A stretch of DNA of 64,000 bases from Agaricus subrufescens (Eukaryota > Basidiomycota > Agaricomycetes > Agaricales > Agaricaceae), in NCBI GenBank assembly GCA_029945375.1, contig CM057057.1:248001-312000 (forward strand). The letters are read 5' to 3'. The position numbers and the translations under genes are program-made. The first letter of the stretch is position 1, and every line of letters begins with the position of its first letter. Below the pieces are notes generated by a model, which searched no databases, was not told the origin of the DNA, and saw only the letters and a list, made by a program, of their open reading frames with translations. Of this stretch, positions 1 through 12,103 are shown one piece after another.

Positions 1-1
1 C

Positions 2-1178
2 ATACCTGAGACAACTCAGATACTCAATCATTTTGTCCGTCGACACTTCAAAATTGGGGATAATGTTCGTGTCAAGGCTGGTGACTCAACTGGATATACG
101 GGTTTCATTATAAAACTCGACGACCAATTAGATCAAATGACCATCTGCAACTCCAGTGCTACGGTAAGCCACCGCACTTTAAACGATCACCATAACCTCA
201 TAATTGATTCTAGCATTTAACGATCCCTTACATTCACGCCGAGTTTGCTGATCCCAACCTCCAGCTAACTTCTCACCGTGCAAACCCCAATATTATCCAC
301 ATCCCTTACCATACCTATGTAGTGTATCTCAATGTCCCTGCAGTTGTTTTGAAAGGGCCTCTCAAAGGCCGGTCCGGTATCATCAAGACGATCAATAGTC
401 GAGGCGATGCCCAAGTCGAACTTCGGGGCTCACATCATTCAAGCTATCGTCTTCAAGAACTTAATCTTCATGCACTGGCATTTGAAATGTAACGTCCACC
501 TAAATTGGCACTTTTTTTTTTTTGACGTATGTAAACAGGGAAGTCTGTAAGTGGTTTGCAATGAAGGGTATTGATGAGACCCTGCATCGGGTTGACGGCA
601 TTCCGGATAACTGTTCAATACTCCGAGAAATTAACATCAACGTCGATCAGCGACCTCGGACACCGCCCCCTGAAAACGAGATCGGACAAGCCGGCCCATT
701 TGGGTTAACTCCTGAAGACAGGCTAGTGGCCGCTCCACCAGCTATTTGTTCGTGGCGTCTCTTGGTGGTAGTGAACAGTTTGCTCATCTGTTGCGTAGCA
801 CCTGATTTCTGGATCGCAAGACTTGAACATAGGGATTCATTTGGCTTGCTCCAGATCACTGTCCGAAGTGGCGGCCGGTTCGATGACGGCAAGTGGGATG
901 ACCAAGTAGGAACCTACAAAGGTTTTGATGGGGCGAATGTATTGGTGTTGCTTCCGGGGCAAGACCTTACCCTGGTGCCTTACCTCTATGCAGCCCCTAC
1001 TTTTCCAAGCAAGAAGCATGATTATGTATTTTGCCTCTCGGAAGATCGATACTTCGGTGCTCGCTGTGTTGTTTGGAGATATGGAGCTGTTGAATGTGAT
1101 GTTACTCCTTTTAGAGGTGGTAACAAGGGAAAGGTTGTGCGAACGGTATCAACTTTCGACTTGGCCCTGGCGTCGTAA
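2..1178 (+). CDS. KOW-domain (Spt5-like) protein, 5' end outside window
   Basis: The frame is open from base 2, so the N-terminus lies outside the window. Exons 2-163, 214-488 and 539-1178 join in phase across GT-AG introns of about 50 nt; a further in-frame intron near 765-820 is possible. KOW-like stretches are visible: GDNVRVKAGDSTGYTGFI near the start, VVLKGPLKGRSGIIKTI, and VTPFRGGNKGKVVRTV near the end. KOW motifs bind RNA or protein and occur in the elongation factor Spt5 and ribosomal proteins. Here they are spread through a poorly conserved protein, so a host Spt5 is unlikely. It ends 88 bases before a KDZ transposase on the same strand, which suggests a repeat-associated protein. 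Function is inferred from the motifs only. Confidence 0.55.
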
Positions 1179-1266
1179 TCCATGTTTACTTCAGTGTTTA
1201 TTTACATCATTACTATTTCAAGTATGAGCAATTGTGGTGCGACACATTTTGGTCCCTTCTAACTCA

Positions 1267-4200
1267 ATGCCAGGTCAAAAGCGTAAACGAACAAATTTGA
1301 AGCACGGAATTGTTCCTCTCAAGGTGGCAGAACCTCTGCCATCAGCGACAAGATTTGAAACTTTTTACCAGGAGGTTGTATTGGAAAGCAATGTCGATTA
1401 TACGGAGACTATTCCTTGGATTAACTCCTCAAGTACAAGTGTGGTAGAGGGTGTGGTAGAGCGTTCACAAGTGAGTCTTTGTTTGTGTTTTACGCTATTG
1501 CCTCATTCACCTCTCTAGGGGGCATCGTCAAAAATGGAGCCCTTCACAATGGAAGTACTGAAGGATATTCAAAGCGAAATTTTATCTCTCGAGGCAGATG
1601 AAGCTGTGGGCAAGAAATGTCCTTCATGTATTACCCTTTCGCAGAGCCAAGTTCAGGGTGATCTAGCGGGCAGCGAACCAAAGGCCATCTACCGATGTTT
1701 GGAGTGCTTTACTAACACTCCCGTCTGCTCTAGTTGTATAGTAAAGTGTCACCGCGACCACCCCTTCCATCGTATTCAAAGGTGGACGGGTACTTTCTTT
1801 GAGAAGGTAGCTTTAGGCGATCTGGGATATGTGTTACCTCTGGGCCACCAAGGCAATCATTGTCCTAGGAATATCGACTGTCCCAAAAATTTTGTTGTGG
1901 TACACACAAATGGGGTTCACGACTTGAAAATCCTCTACTGTCACTGTACCCCCTTTGAGCATCGGCAAGACAGGGCCCTACAGCTCATACGACATCAATT
2001 GTTTCCACCAACGCTCGATATCCCACAAACTGTATTTACGTTCGCGGTTCTCGACGATTTCGACCGACACTCCCTCAATGCGAAGTCGTCGAACTATGAT
2101 TATTGCAAAACTCTCAGCGATTATACTGATGCTGCATTTCCAAAATATGTAAGTTAATGACGTCATAAATGTATTACTGGCTATCTAACAGGCCTTATAA
2201 TTAGCACCGCTATAAGGAATTCAAGTCTGTCATGCGCATTTGGCGTTATCTGATGCTTCGTCGCCGTTCCGGGCAAGATTTCGATATAGATGCGGTGCTG
2301 TCTCATAGACGGGCGGGATGTCTCGCCCTTAGATGTCCGGCATGTCCCGAGATCGGGTTTAACGTTGAAGAGGAGGCTATTGGTTCAGCTCAGGATAAAG
2401 ATTTGTAAGTGCTATCGATTCATGCGGGTATTGGTGTTTAATAAATATACCTTCAGGCATAAACATACGCTCTTCCTATCCGCTGATGGGAACTTTCGTC
2501 TTCAGAGGAAGAAAAAAATCCATGATCCCTTAGATAAGTCGCTCAACGGAGGAAATGGGTACTTTGTCGAGGAGACTAAGTACCAACAATACGTTAAATC
2601 CCTGAGTAACGAAGTCGACGTACGCATTGCAAACTTTCTATTGATCATTGACTAATTAAGGCTCCTATCAGACTTCTCTTTGTGCCAACCTCAAGGCTGT
2701 CAGGCAACAAGACCGGTCTAAGTTCAAAGACGCTGAGGTATCGGGCGTAATCGCGATACAGTGTGCTCGGCATGGATTTTACTTGCCGCAAGGCATGGCC
2801 GATCTCGAAAAAGGAGAAGCGTAAGTAGTTGACGTGTCGATCATTTTCATTACCACTGAACCGGTCGAAGTTATATTAAGACAGATTATGCGTTAATGCA
2901 TGCTCTTGGACCCGAGGGATTCAAACAGCGCTGGATATCACTCAGTTACGATATTTGGTGCCAGTACCATATCAATCTTCGCAAGCGCATTACTACTAAC
3001 ATACCCGATTTCGCCCCCTTACTCAAACAGATCCGTGGGTCCGTACCCAAAATGCACATCAACGGACACAATGTTGACTGCCAAATCAACCACTCCTTTA
3101 CTTATGAACCCCACTCCGGGATGACACATGGTGAGGGGATAGAGAGCGCGTGGTCTGAACAAAATCACGCCGCTTCCTTCACCAAGGAGCAAAACCCAGG
3201 CCACCGACACGAAACTTTGGATAGTTTCAATGGCCATCACAATTTTTGCAAGCTACGCCAACTATGTGAGCTCGCACATCATTACTCTCCTTGATGCTAA
3301 TAGAACCACTTCCAGCATTCGATTTATCACTACGTCGTTGTCGAACTGAAACATCGTACTCAGAAAAGAAAGCTGCCTTCGACGCATTGACCGCGTCTAT
3401 CTCACCAGATTTAATAACTTTATGGCGGGCTGCGGAGGCCCAATCCTCGAAGTCTGAGCTGTATCAGGTACAAGGCAAAAGTACGTAAATCGCGCCCCTT
3501 TCTTAAATGTTCCTGATCTCAGTGCGCTACAGTGCCGACGCGGCCCAAAGCAAGTTCAACGTTACATGGGAGAGCGAGCGGTGATATGCCCCACCAAATG
3601 TTTGAATTTATTCGGCGTGGTCTTGAGATAGAAACCCTGCAGTGCGCCTTTTTATTTTTAAGGTTTCTATTTTCAACTCATTCCAGGACAACCGCTCATC
3701 CCAGAACAACTCTTCGTCAAATGGACGTATCGACCAAAGCCGCTGATTGCACCCACCTGATAGATCTCCTCAAATCTTGGAGAACAGAGCAACGCAAGCA
3801 TTTCCCCTTAATCAAGCCTCTTATAGCTGCCACTGACGAAGCGCCTTTGACCACTCAACTGTGGCTACCGTCGTCTTTCACGGCCAGTGAGCGCAAGTTG
3901 TATAACCTTGAAAAGGCCACCGAAATAGAGGTAACACTCCGACGAGATCATGCCTTTTGTATTCTCTCCGACTTGAGAGATACAATTCATGAGTTGAATC
4001 ATGCTCAAACAGAAAAGCGTAGGAACCCGAGCAGTCAGAGTATTGCAACACGCTCACAACGATTTCTTTCGGAGATCCGCTCTCGAATGCTAACTATCAA
4101 GGAAAAATATTCTCGTTCCTTCGAGTTCCTAAAGCTTCTCGGCCCTGATGCTAGCGATGGATTTCAAATGCTGGGGGAAGACCAGCTATGGGGCAAGAAT

Positions 4201-4589
4201 GTTTTCTTACCCCATAGAACCGGAGATTCGGGCAAACAGAACCCTTGGTTTTGGTCTGTAGGCCATCCCGAAGGCATGTCTTCCAACGAGTGGTCGATAG
4301 AACGTGTGTACCTTCCCATCTTCTAATTCATCATCATTGAATATATCCCTTAGCACAACGCGTACGGTGGTATCGTGACAAAGCAACAGTAGAGAGGCTT
4401 AAGGAAGAGCTCGAAATATTGGAGGAAGAATTCCGTCGCACCCACAGCACTTTTGTGCGAATGGACCAAGTTTGGCGCAACTTGGCTGTGCTGAATGAAA
4501 GCTTGAATGGATATTCGGCTTACGCTCTGCGACAAGCAAACATGTATTCGAGATATGCTGCAGATTGTCTGTTACAGTGGAAGCCGTAA
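1267..4589 (+). CDS. KDZ transposase with N-terminal CxC2 cysteine cluster
   Basis: Model exons are 1267-1470, 1519-2148, 2205-2404, 2457-2619, 2672-2820, 2871-3265, 3316-3480, 3533-about 4299 (with a likely intron near 3642-3687) and 4354-4589. The N-terminus carries a zinc cluster (CPSC near residue 102, then YRCLECFTNTPVCSSC and a CHRDHPFH stretch) matching the CxC2 cluster linked to KDZ transposases. The catalytic core follows: Asp in LSADGNFRL (about 355), CARHGFYLPQGMADL, Asp in SYDIWCQY (about 476) and Glu in HGEGIESAW (about 540). This is the DDE layout of Kyakuja-Dileera-Zisupton DNA transposons. The C-terminus is helical (RLKEELEILEEEFRR). All exons join in phase without a stop, so the gene may be active. 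Start Met 1267 follows the upstream KOW gene; terminal repeats were not located. Confidence 0.88.
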
Positions 4590-5084
4590 GTCATTATCTT
4601 CAACCCGGAGCCATCTAGCTGACTGAATATTCAGGTAGTACCGTTATAATATTATTGATATGACGTATACATTTCATCTTAACTGACTTCTAAACTGACC
4701 ATGGAGGTAGAGTTTAATATCATCGCGTGAATGTGACAACGATATGATATGAAGCTCGGGACAACTCACGACCACCCGGCCTGATCTTTTAAGGTGCGCC
4801 ATAATATATTCTGTCGTCTCAAATTTGTTTTCGTGGACGTACAGCTAAGCGGCTACTTGGCTAGCCACTGCTGTTGCTCTGCACAATAGTCACCGTCCAC
4901 CAACGGTGATATTAATGCAGTCACTTAAACTGCAACAGATTGAAAAATAAAATGTGAAGCTCGCGCCTCGCTTACCATAAGTGTTCGCGAGAAAGTTTTT
5001 TGAATATATTAGGTATAAACTCAAACAGGCGCCTCTTTCTTTCCCCAACATCAACCACCGCTACATCTGACTACCACGTCCACC
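4590..5084 (+). promoter_or_regulatory. Spacer after KDZ gene and promoter of the coiled-coil gene
   Basis: No coding sequence is visible. The last 80 bases look like a fungal promoter: a TATA-like TATAAA at 5014-5019, a pyrimidine-rich stretch (ctctttctttcccc) and a C/A-rich leader directly before the ATG at 5085. The 3' end of the KDZ element should also lie here, but I could not recognise a terminal inverted repeat by eye. Confidence 0.4.
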
Positions 5085-6727
5085 ATGTCACTCAATCAAA
5101 ACGTATTTCCTGTCTACATGTATAACCACACCCTCAAGAAGAAAAATATCGAGAAGGAGGGAATCCCAGTCACCGTTCGGCCCATCATTCTTGGGATATG
5201 GGCAAGGATCGACGACTACGCCACAAATCACGGCCTCCAGGGCCCTCTTCGTGGCCTCATTGGGTGAGTCTCGATGTTCATTATCATCATACTCAACCTC
5301 ACTTATTCCAGTACCGGTATCCATCGAGCTAAACCAAGGATTGCGATCGCCAGCAGCCAAGCTTCAAGGTGAGTTGTATACATATACAGTCTATACCTCA
5401 GCGCTCATTTCTCCAGCGCTGGCAACTGTCAAACCGAACACGGCGTCCCGCGCATTCAAATTGCCCTTTACGACAGTGCTCATCGCAATTTCGGCGCGCT
5501 TACAGTTTTCACTGAGATAGACGACTTCGAGCTCAAGTTATTCGAGGGGAAGGTTTGGCCCCATGGACAGATAGAAACGATGCCTCTGGGGTTTGCTATG
5601 GCTCTAGGTGCGTCGTGTTTTTATATTCAACAACGCACTACACTCATTCTACTGCCTTATAGACGTGTAGGGACACTCCTGCGGCTTAAATTTTGATAAT
5701 CATGATTATATATTACCTACCACCTTCCTTACCGCTAAAAGCGCGATTATAAAATCATGATTTTATCCTCTACACCACCTCCCTTACCGCCAAAAGCGTG
5801 ATTAAAAAAATCATGATTATATCCTCTCTACCACCTCCCTTATCGCCAAAAGCACGATTAAAAAATCGCGATTAAAGTCTCCCTACTATGGAGTATACAT
5901 TACATTATCGTGAAATCGTGATTACAACGATTAACGATCGCAAATCGTCCTTACCGCCAAAAGCGTGATTAAAAAATCATGATTACATCCTCTCTACCAC
6001 CTCCCTTATCGCCAAAAGCACGATTAAAAAATCGCGATTAAAGTCTCCCTACTACGGAATATACATTACATTACCGTGAAATCGTGATTACAACGATTAA
6101 CAATCGCAAATCGTGATTTGCGACACAAACCGTCTGGGATAATCGCCGGTTATTCCATCCCTGAACCAGATCTGGAGAGTGTGTTGCAGGAGATAAAGCA
6201 GGCATGGGCTTCGGAGCGAGAGCAGCTGAAACAAGCTTTAGCGCAGCGGGATTTGACAATCGATCAACAAGCAAAAAAGATAGTGCATCTCCAGGACATT
6301 ATAGATCGGAATGCTCTTGATACAAGTAGGGGTATTTTGTCTTGAAAAATGGTTGTCAATTTATCTTCATAGGTTATAATCGTACTCGAACAAATGCCAC
6401 CTGCCAGGGCCAGGTTCAAAACGATAGACCTAATGGTAAGAGTTTGTATCATGCGTGCTTCACACTCAATATCACTAACTAGTTACATCAACAGAGCTTG
6501 TGGCCGTGTCCCAACGAGTGCCGCAGTTAGTGACCTCGAACCCAATATTACCGGAACTCGCTGAGTCTAATAATCTCTCGCCGAAGGTCACAGTCTCGGA
6601 AGCTGGGTGCACTTTGACTTCTCCGCCCAAAGAAAAGGCCCAACGTAAGAAGGGTCTTGTCAAATATGTGAGAGTTCGATTAGTTGTTTGGTTTTCTCCG
6701 AGGGGAAAGACCGCGAGGGATGTTTAA
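5085..6727 (+). CDS. Coiled-coil protein of unknown function with a satellite-loaded intron
   Basis: Seven exons (5085-5263, 5312-5368, 5417-5607, 6170-6325, 6373-6435, 6495-6727, all joining in phase with the 8-nt alternative described below left out; six in the long form) give 292 residues. The N-terminal 140 residues (from MSLNQNVFPVYMYNHTLKKK) resemble nothing I know. They are followed by a charged helix likely to coil (LKQALAQRDLTIDQQAKKI) and a basic Pro/Lys tail (SPPKEKAQRKKG, then WFSPRGKTARDV). The 562-nt intron 5608-6169 contains a tandem satellite. A shorter intron, 5608-5662, would instead give LDV and a stop at 5670, a 144-residue form. A partial decayed relative lies at about 7.84-8.54 kb. 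Function unknown; no catalytic motif is visible. Confidence 0.6.
5721..6114. repeat. Palindrome-rich tandem satellite inside an intron
   Basis: A basic unit of roughly 55-65 bases (ccttaccgccaaaagcgtga, then a palindrome, then a pyrimidine-rich stretch with accacct) recurs five times. A higher-order unit of about 167 bases occurs twice head-to-tail (5782-5948 and 5949-6114) and is nearly identical, so the last duplication is recent. Each unit carries palindromes such as AATCATGATT, AATCGCGATT and AATCGTGATT. The array lies between the third and fourth exons of the coiled-coil gene. Confidence 0.9.
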
Positions 6728-7839
6728 AGTGTGTGATGGAGATTGTTCATTTAATGTGTGATCGATATGAACGTCAGGATTCTTTCATTCTTTATCAATT
6801 ATCACTTATTCTAGTTTCATTTATGGTAATTCTCTGTATGTACCGCTAGTATCATTTTCCCTTGGGTCGAGACAGGTCGGTGAGATAATAGAATGTGATA
6901 GCGAACGTGACCGGCTCTGTTGTTAGAGCGACATTCTGAGCGCATTCTGCTACTAGGTCTACGGAACTGTTTGGGCATGGACGCGGTAGGCAAACAAAAG
7001 AAAAGGAGTAGAGAATGGAGTCATACGTGAGCATTAGGTTTTGAGTGTTCTGCCAGTGAAGATTATACCGCTCCCGAGGCCATGTCACGAGTCACGCATC
7101 ACAGATATCGACTTGTCCCGGACGCCCGGGGACATTGGACTGGCCCACAGCCTATGTACATACGCACGCTTCATCCACGCACTCATCTGGCTGCCTTGCA
7201 CATCAAAGCCACTCTCGCTCGCACGTCGCGTCGCATGCCGAGCTGCGCCAAATCTGGGCAGGACAGCACAATCGGTAGAAACCAAGCCCCGACCTTCGGG
7301 CAACCTGCTATCTGGCCGTCCACTGTTTCTTGCTGAATGATAGTAATCGCGTAGGGTACAGGCTCGACAGCTTTTGTGACCGAAAACGGTGGCTGGGATC
7401 CATTTCCTGTGATGGACGCATAGGGCAGCGTAGACCCAACCACACCCTGCCAGGCAAGCTCCTCCTCGATTGCGAGCTTGTTGCATTGAAACTAGACAGT
7501 ATTTTCAGGTGTCCCCTTAAACATTCCCACCTAATCAATAGTGAGTTTGACGTACCCACACTAACCTTTGCTCACTATGGTTTAGACAGCGGTACTGAAG
7601 AGATGTTGATTATGTGACAAGGGATGGGGATGCACACCTGCGTTGGTAAGTATAACCTCTCCAGCAGAACCGCGTATCCATACTCCGCTAGGTGAAAATG
7701 TTGCCATGCCGTTGTCCCGACAAAGAACACCCATCCACGACAATCACCTGTGTCCGGGGCAGGAATGTTATCGGGCGCGGCAGGCATGGCAGGAATCTTA
7801 TCAGATGCAGCAGGCGTAGACTTTTAAATGGAATGAACA
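6728..7839. other. Spacer with one unrecognised open frame
   Basis: The only suggestive stretch is a minus-strand frame at 7183-7443 (86 codons, with SITGNGSQPPFSVTKAVEP and GCPKVGAWFLP). It continues upstream to about 7500 and could be an exon relic. I do not recognise it, and the plus strand is equally open there, so it is not called as a gene. Confidence 0.3.
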
Positions 7840-8541
7840 AGTGTGTACTTTGCTGCAGCGTGAATTTGACGTTTAACAGCGGGAGATCAAAGCTGAGCAA
7901 GGTGAACGGAACTTAGGCAGCGCGAAATGCGAATCAAACAAGCGGAAAGGAGTTTCGAACAAAGGGAAACCGAATTCAAACTACAAATTCAACAGTATGC
8001 AAAGGTCGTTAAACGACAGGATATGGATCTCACACAACGAGAGACGAAAATCAAGCAGCAAGAGATGGTGCTTACACAACAGAAAATAGAATTCAAAGTC
8101 GAACGCGAAGAATGGCAATGAGTTATATCTCATTACTGGGATAACATGGAACAAGGTATACGCCAATACATCCATCACGCCCTTTGAGCACTTACAGATA
8201 CTTCCTCTACAGCTACAATGGACAAGTAAACGGTAGTCAGTGCCAGATGCCAGTGGACCAGACCAACCGTAAGGATTTGTACTGAAATTAGGGTCAAAGT
8301 TTCTCACTCATCGGCAGGAACCACGTTTGTATCCGAGCGGATGCCGCCCTCAGCAGCATCCAACGCGATTCCCGAACTTGATGTCCCTGCGACTGCATCC
8401 AGTGAGATGCCCGCTGCTCCAGCTTCAGAGCCGGATAATGCTGTTCAGCCTACTAGCGGTACGCCTAAAACTATCAAGACTCGAATAGGTTCTTTGTTTT
8501 CTCCGAAGGGCAAGGTTTCTAGAAAAGCCAAAGTGGCTTAA
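7840..8541 (+). pseudogene. Decayed relative of the coiled-coil gene
   Basis: A Gln/Glu-rich helical reading frame begins near 7840 (EQVCTLLQREFDV), meets an in-frame TAA near 7876, then shifts frame and continues as the clean coiled coil at 7927-8121 (SFEQRETEFKLQIQQY, KRQDMDLTQRETKIKQQEMV). An Ala/Pro-rich segment follows at 8341-8541, ending SLFSPKGKVSRKAKVA, which resembles the tail WFSPRGKTARDV of the intact gene at 5085-6727. The order coiled coil, spacer, basic tail matches that gene. The stop and frameshift argue for a pseudogene, although an unusual intron could rescue it. The N-terminal domain is not found upstream. Confidence 0.45.
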
Positions 8542-11500
8542 GGTACATTATGGTCTACTCTACGTGAGGTATGGACGATATGGACGATACGACCTTTTAA
8601 GCTTTCATCCTTTACCGATCAGCATCATCGTTTCATTTACTACGGCTGGCCTATGAAATATATGATTTTTTTCTATCGGACTTTGTTACTTCGATGTTGC
8701 AAAATCTTCTATACGTTGATTGTATCTCTTTACTTTTTGGTTCTTGTTGTGCTAATTGATTGTAATGCTATACCTTTTGCACGCCTGAGAATATTGACAC
8801 ACCGATGTCGCACTTTCATCCGAATTTTTGGGTCGCGAGCTCTAATTAGCACTGCCTGCAGATAATTCACAATTTCATTTTATCTGAGGACACGGGTCCC
8901 AGAAACGCCGGGTGCCTGCCCAGTCTCCACTAGAACCCCGAAAACAACACAATTGGCAGATATGGGTCTCGCCAACTGTGATATGTAATCCAGTTATTGT
9001 CATTTTAAACGAAACGGCTGACAAGGGCAAAAAGAAGAAGAGAAAAACTACATACATCATCAAGCCGGTCGAGGACTCCGGTACAGCCGATTATTATATC
9101 AGCATTCTCTTGCCACCGAAGTGTAATGTTTACGGCGAAACTATAGTAACTCTCATGAAAACAATTGCTAACTAAGATTCGCTGAGGGCCAGCCTGTGAA
9201 TATTCGTGCAAGTGTAGTGCTAACCATTGGTCAGACTAACTTTCCGTGAACAATTCGTATTTGGTTATCGTTGAATATGATTGTGTTTTGATTGGATACT
9301 GAGATCTGCACCATACCAAGCTACGAGCCCAAGCCTCATATCTATACATTTGTATTGCAATGCTAATACAATGCAAACGTAAGCATGTGCTTACAACACA
9401 TATGTTTGTCGGTGGCAGAATATCTTATTATTCTGTTATGCCCCTTTTGATATAACAGTCACTTGGCCGACTAAGGTAGCCCGCTTATAACTGGCAGCCA
9501 TAAGTGTATTATGAATTTAGGATCTTCGTTCCATAAACTCCTCATTAATTAGGTGGCATATCTCCTATCAACTGTCAAGACCAGGTATTTGTAAAGGTCG
9601 TACGCAGCTGTATTATAGCTACGTCACGTATCAAAGTAGAGGACCGTCTCTGGGTCTTGTAGAGTCACCGGTCCACTGGTCACCAGCTGAGCATCATTTC
9701 GTCATTTTCACATTCAAAATCTTTAGGAGATATAACGACGTTCAAAAGCACCGATGCTGACAATAGTTGTTCTTACTGCAACATGGGCTCATATGGACAC
9801 GCTAGGGACGTATTGATTTCTGAAATCAACTGCCGCTGAATGATGTGGGAAAGATGAATGACGTCTACGGGCGATCATAAACGTTATATCAGAGTGATAA
9901 CCAACAGTACTCTCAACGCATTATCACCGAGCCCTAGTCAAGATATGACTTGTGTCAGAGTATAGGTTTCTATAATTCAGGATCGCCAAGAGTAAGTCAA
10001 AATCCTTACCCGAGCAAGCCCGAGCCCGGACATTCCTTTGTTAGAAATCTAGGGTAGTTACACCTTCGCCGTTGTTATAACGTGGTCGTAAGTGTTTATT
10101 CCCTAGGTTATTCGTCTAATGTTGAACGAAAAATAATAGGCCAAGTGGATTAGTAGCGGATGTCTCGCCAACGAGAAGGTAATTTCATTCGCCAAAAACA
10201 GATATATTATCTCGATAATTTATCAGCAACCATATCTCCTGAGACATATCTTGCGAAGCGATGGGAATTCGAAGTCCATATCTTGCGCTCAGGCTGTCAA
10301 AGTACCCACTGCAGATCATTGTTATTATCTTTGTCTAACATAACGCAAATTGCTATAGATTGTTTCCGCACTTTGATTTATCAGTACTTGGCGCTCAGCT
10401 CCGATAGTACAATTTTATCATAGGTCCTTTCAAACCAAGTGTTGGCCAGGTTGGAAATCGATCGGTAAGTCTTTACGGCAATCAGATAATTTACCGAGTG
10501 GAATGCAATGCAACCCGGAAAATCGAGACTACCGATAAACGACGCATGGGTTTAGAACAGGTTTCGAAACAAGATCATGGTGAGCACAGATATACATATA
10601 TTGCAGGTCCTTGAAGAATACACTTCTCTTCCCAACGAGAATCCATTGTAATACCCTGAATTTGAGTCGGCGCAGGTGGCTAACCAGAGAGATCTATCCA
10701 TTCACCCATACTGACGACTGCGAGAGAATGGATTGATTTGCGTCAACACGATCAAATGGATCTTCCGCTGATAACACGGCAGAATAAAAAAGCAGATACC
10801 CACGTCAATACCGTAATACGGAAAGACTCAGCTGTCATTCCGGCTTGCCCATATGGCCGGAGTACTCTTTTGCGGCAGGTGAGTAAACAAAGGAAAAAAA
10901 AAAAAACCACTCATCTCACAGCCACTACGCCGCACACCTGACGATCACATTCTTCCATTCAACACACGCCTATCTTGCCGCAAATCCAGATAATCATTTC
11001 AAACTATCGATAACCTCGCCTTGAGGTAGAATGTAGCAAGAAAATGCCCAATCACGGAACGGCTATCCGCATGTCAACGACCGTGACTTTTACCAGTCAT
11101 CTATTCTCCTTTTATCCCGGGTGATATTACCGCCTATACACAGCCTACATATGACTTACTGTCATAACGCAAGACCCCTGATCCTGTATTAAAGGAGTTG
11201 CCACGCATAAAGCTTTCTTTCTATCCATTATCTCCAAAAAGATCATTAAACCATGCGTTAGAGGCCCCAAAACAAATAGACGATTTTTTCCCATCAACTC
11301 CAATTTCGGATAATGCTGCAATTTTCGTCCGGGTGGTGAGTGATTGTTTCGAGGAGTTTATTCTTAACCGAGGTAACATTCACCGCAACACAGAAAGAAT
11401 ATTTAAAAGTGAACCCTTCAGGCATACAGGCTCTGCGGAGAGGACCCTTGCAATCTGTACACACGTAGAACATAAATGTACGTCCCTTCTGATCATTCCA

Positions 11501-12103
11501 TATATAACATCAAGGAGTTGTTCCTGTGACACGTAACTATAGAATGGAATTTTCACTAGTTCAACTGAGATCCTTGCCAGACCTTCCAAGCATAAAATTC
11601 TATTAGAAAAGAAAGGACACCACCGACGATCTAATTCATACAAAAAACCAAAAGTAGATATGTAAAAATGATACGTGTGCGAGAGTATACCAGTAAGCCG
11701 ACAACAAGGACAGGGACAACGACAAAAAATGAAAATTGACTTTCGAGACATCAGTAAAACCAACATAGTGACTGCAAAAAGCCCGATGAGATGAATTATG
11801 GATTGCATAGGAAAGTGAGAAAGAAAATGGGAATTGTTGATATAAATGGTGAGGGATAAATTGTGTCCGTCGAGAAGATGATTGAAAGTGAACATGGAGC
11901 ACGAGAGCTGTTTGTATATGGAGAAAGGAAATTTAGGTGAGCAATTAAAAAATAAACATGCATAAGAGCGCGCGCGTCAAAGTCGATGGCGACAGATGAT
12001 CTGCGTGCCAAACGACCTGATGGGGCCAAAAAAAGACTCCTTTTGATGGGTACCCGTGCGGCATTTTTGATGAGCGGGACCTTGAATGGAGGAAAGATAT
12101 CTC
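8542..12103. other. 3.5-kb gene-poor region
   Basis: Only short open frames without family motifs or plausible intron chains are present (for example 8912-9175, 10160-10423, 11198-11536, all plus strand). Base composition is AT-rich and unremarkable. No terminal repeat, reverse transcriptase or transposase motif was recognised. The right end (about 11.6-12.1 kb) is presumably the 3' UTR side of the minus-strand GAC1-like gene. Confidence 0.5.

Noticed and set aside
7041..7486. Overlapping plus and minus frames near 7.1-7.5 kb (133 and 99 codons)
   Set aside because: Both strands are open over the same bases, no motif or intron chain, and neither resembles the neighbours.
11380..11895. 171-codon minus frame
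   Set aside because: Product is a Phe/Leu/Ile-rich string with no topology pattern and no homologue that I recognise; the region is AT-rich noncoding.
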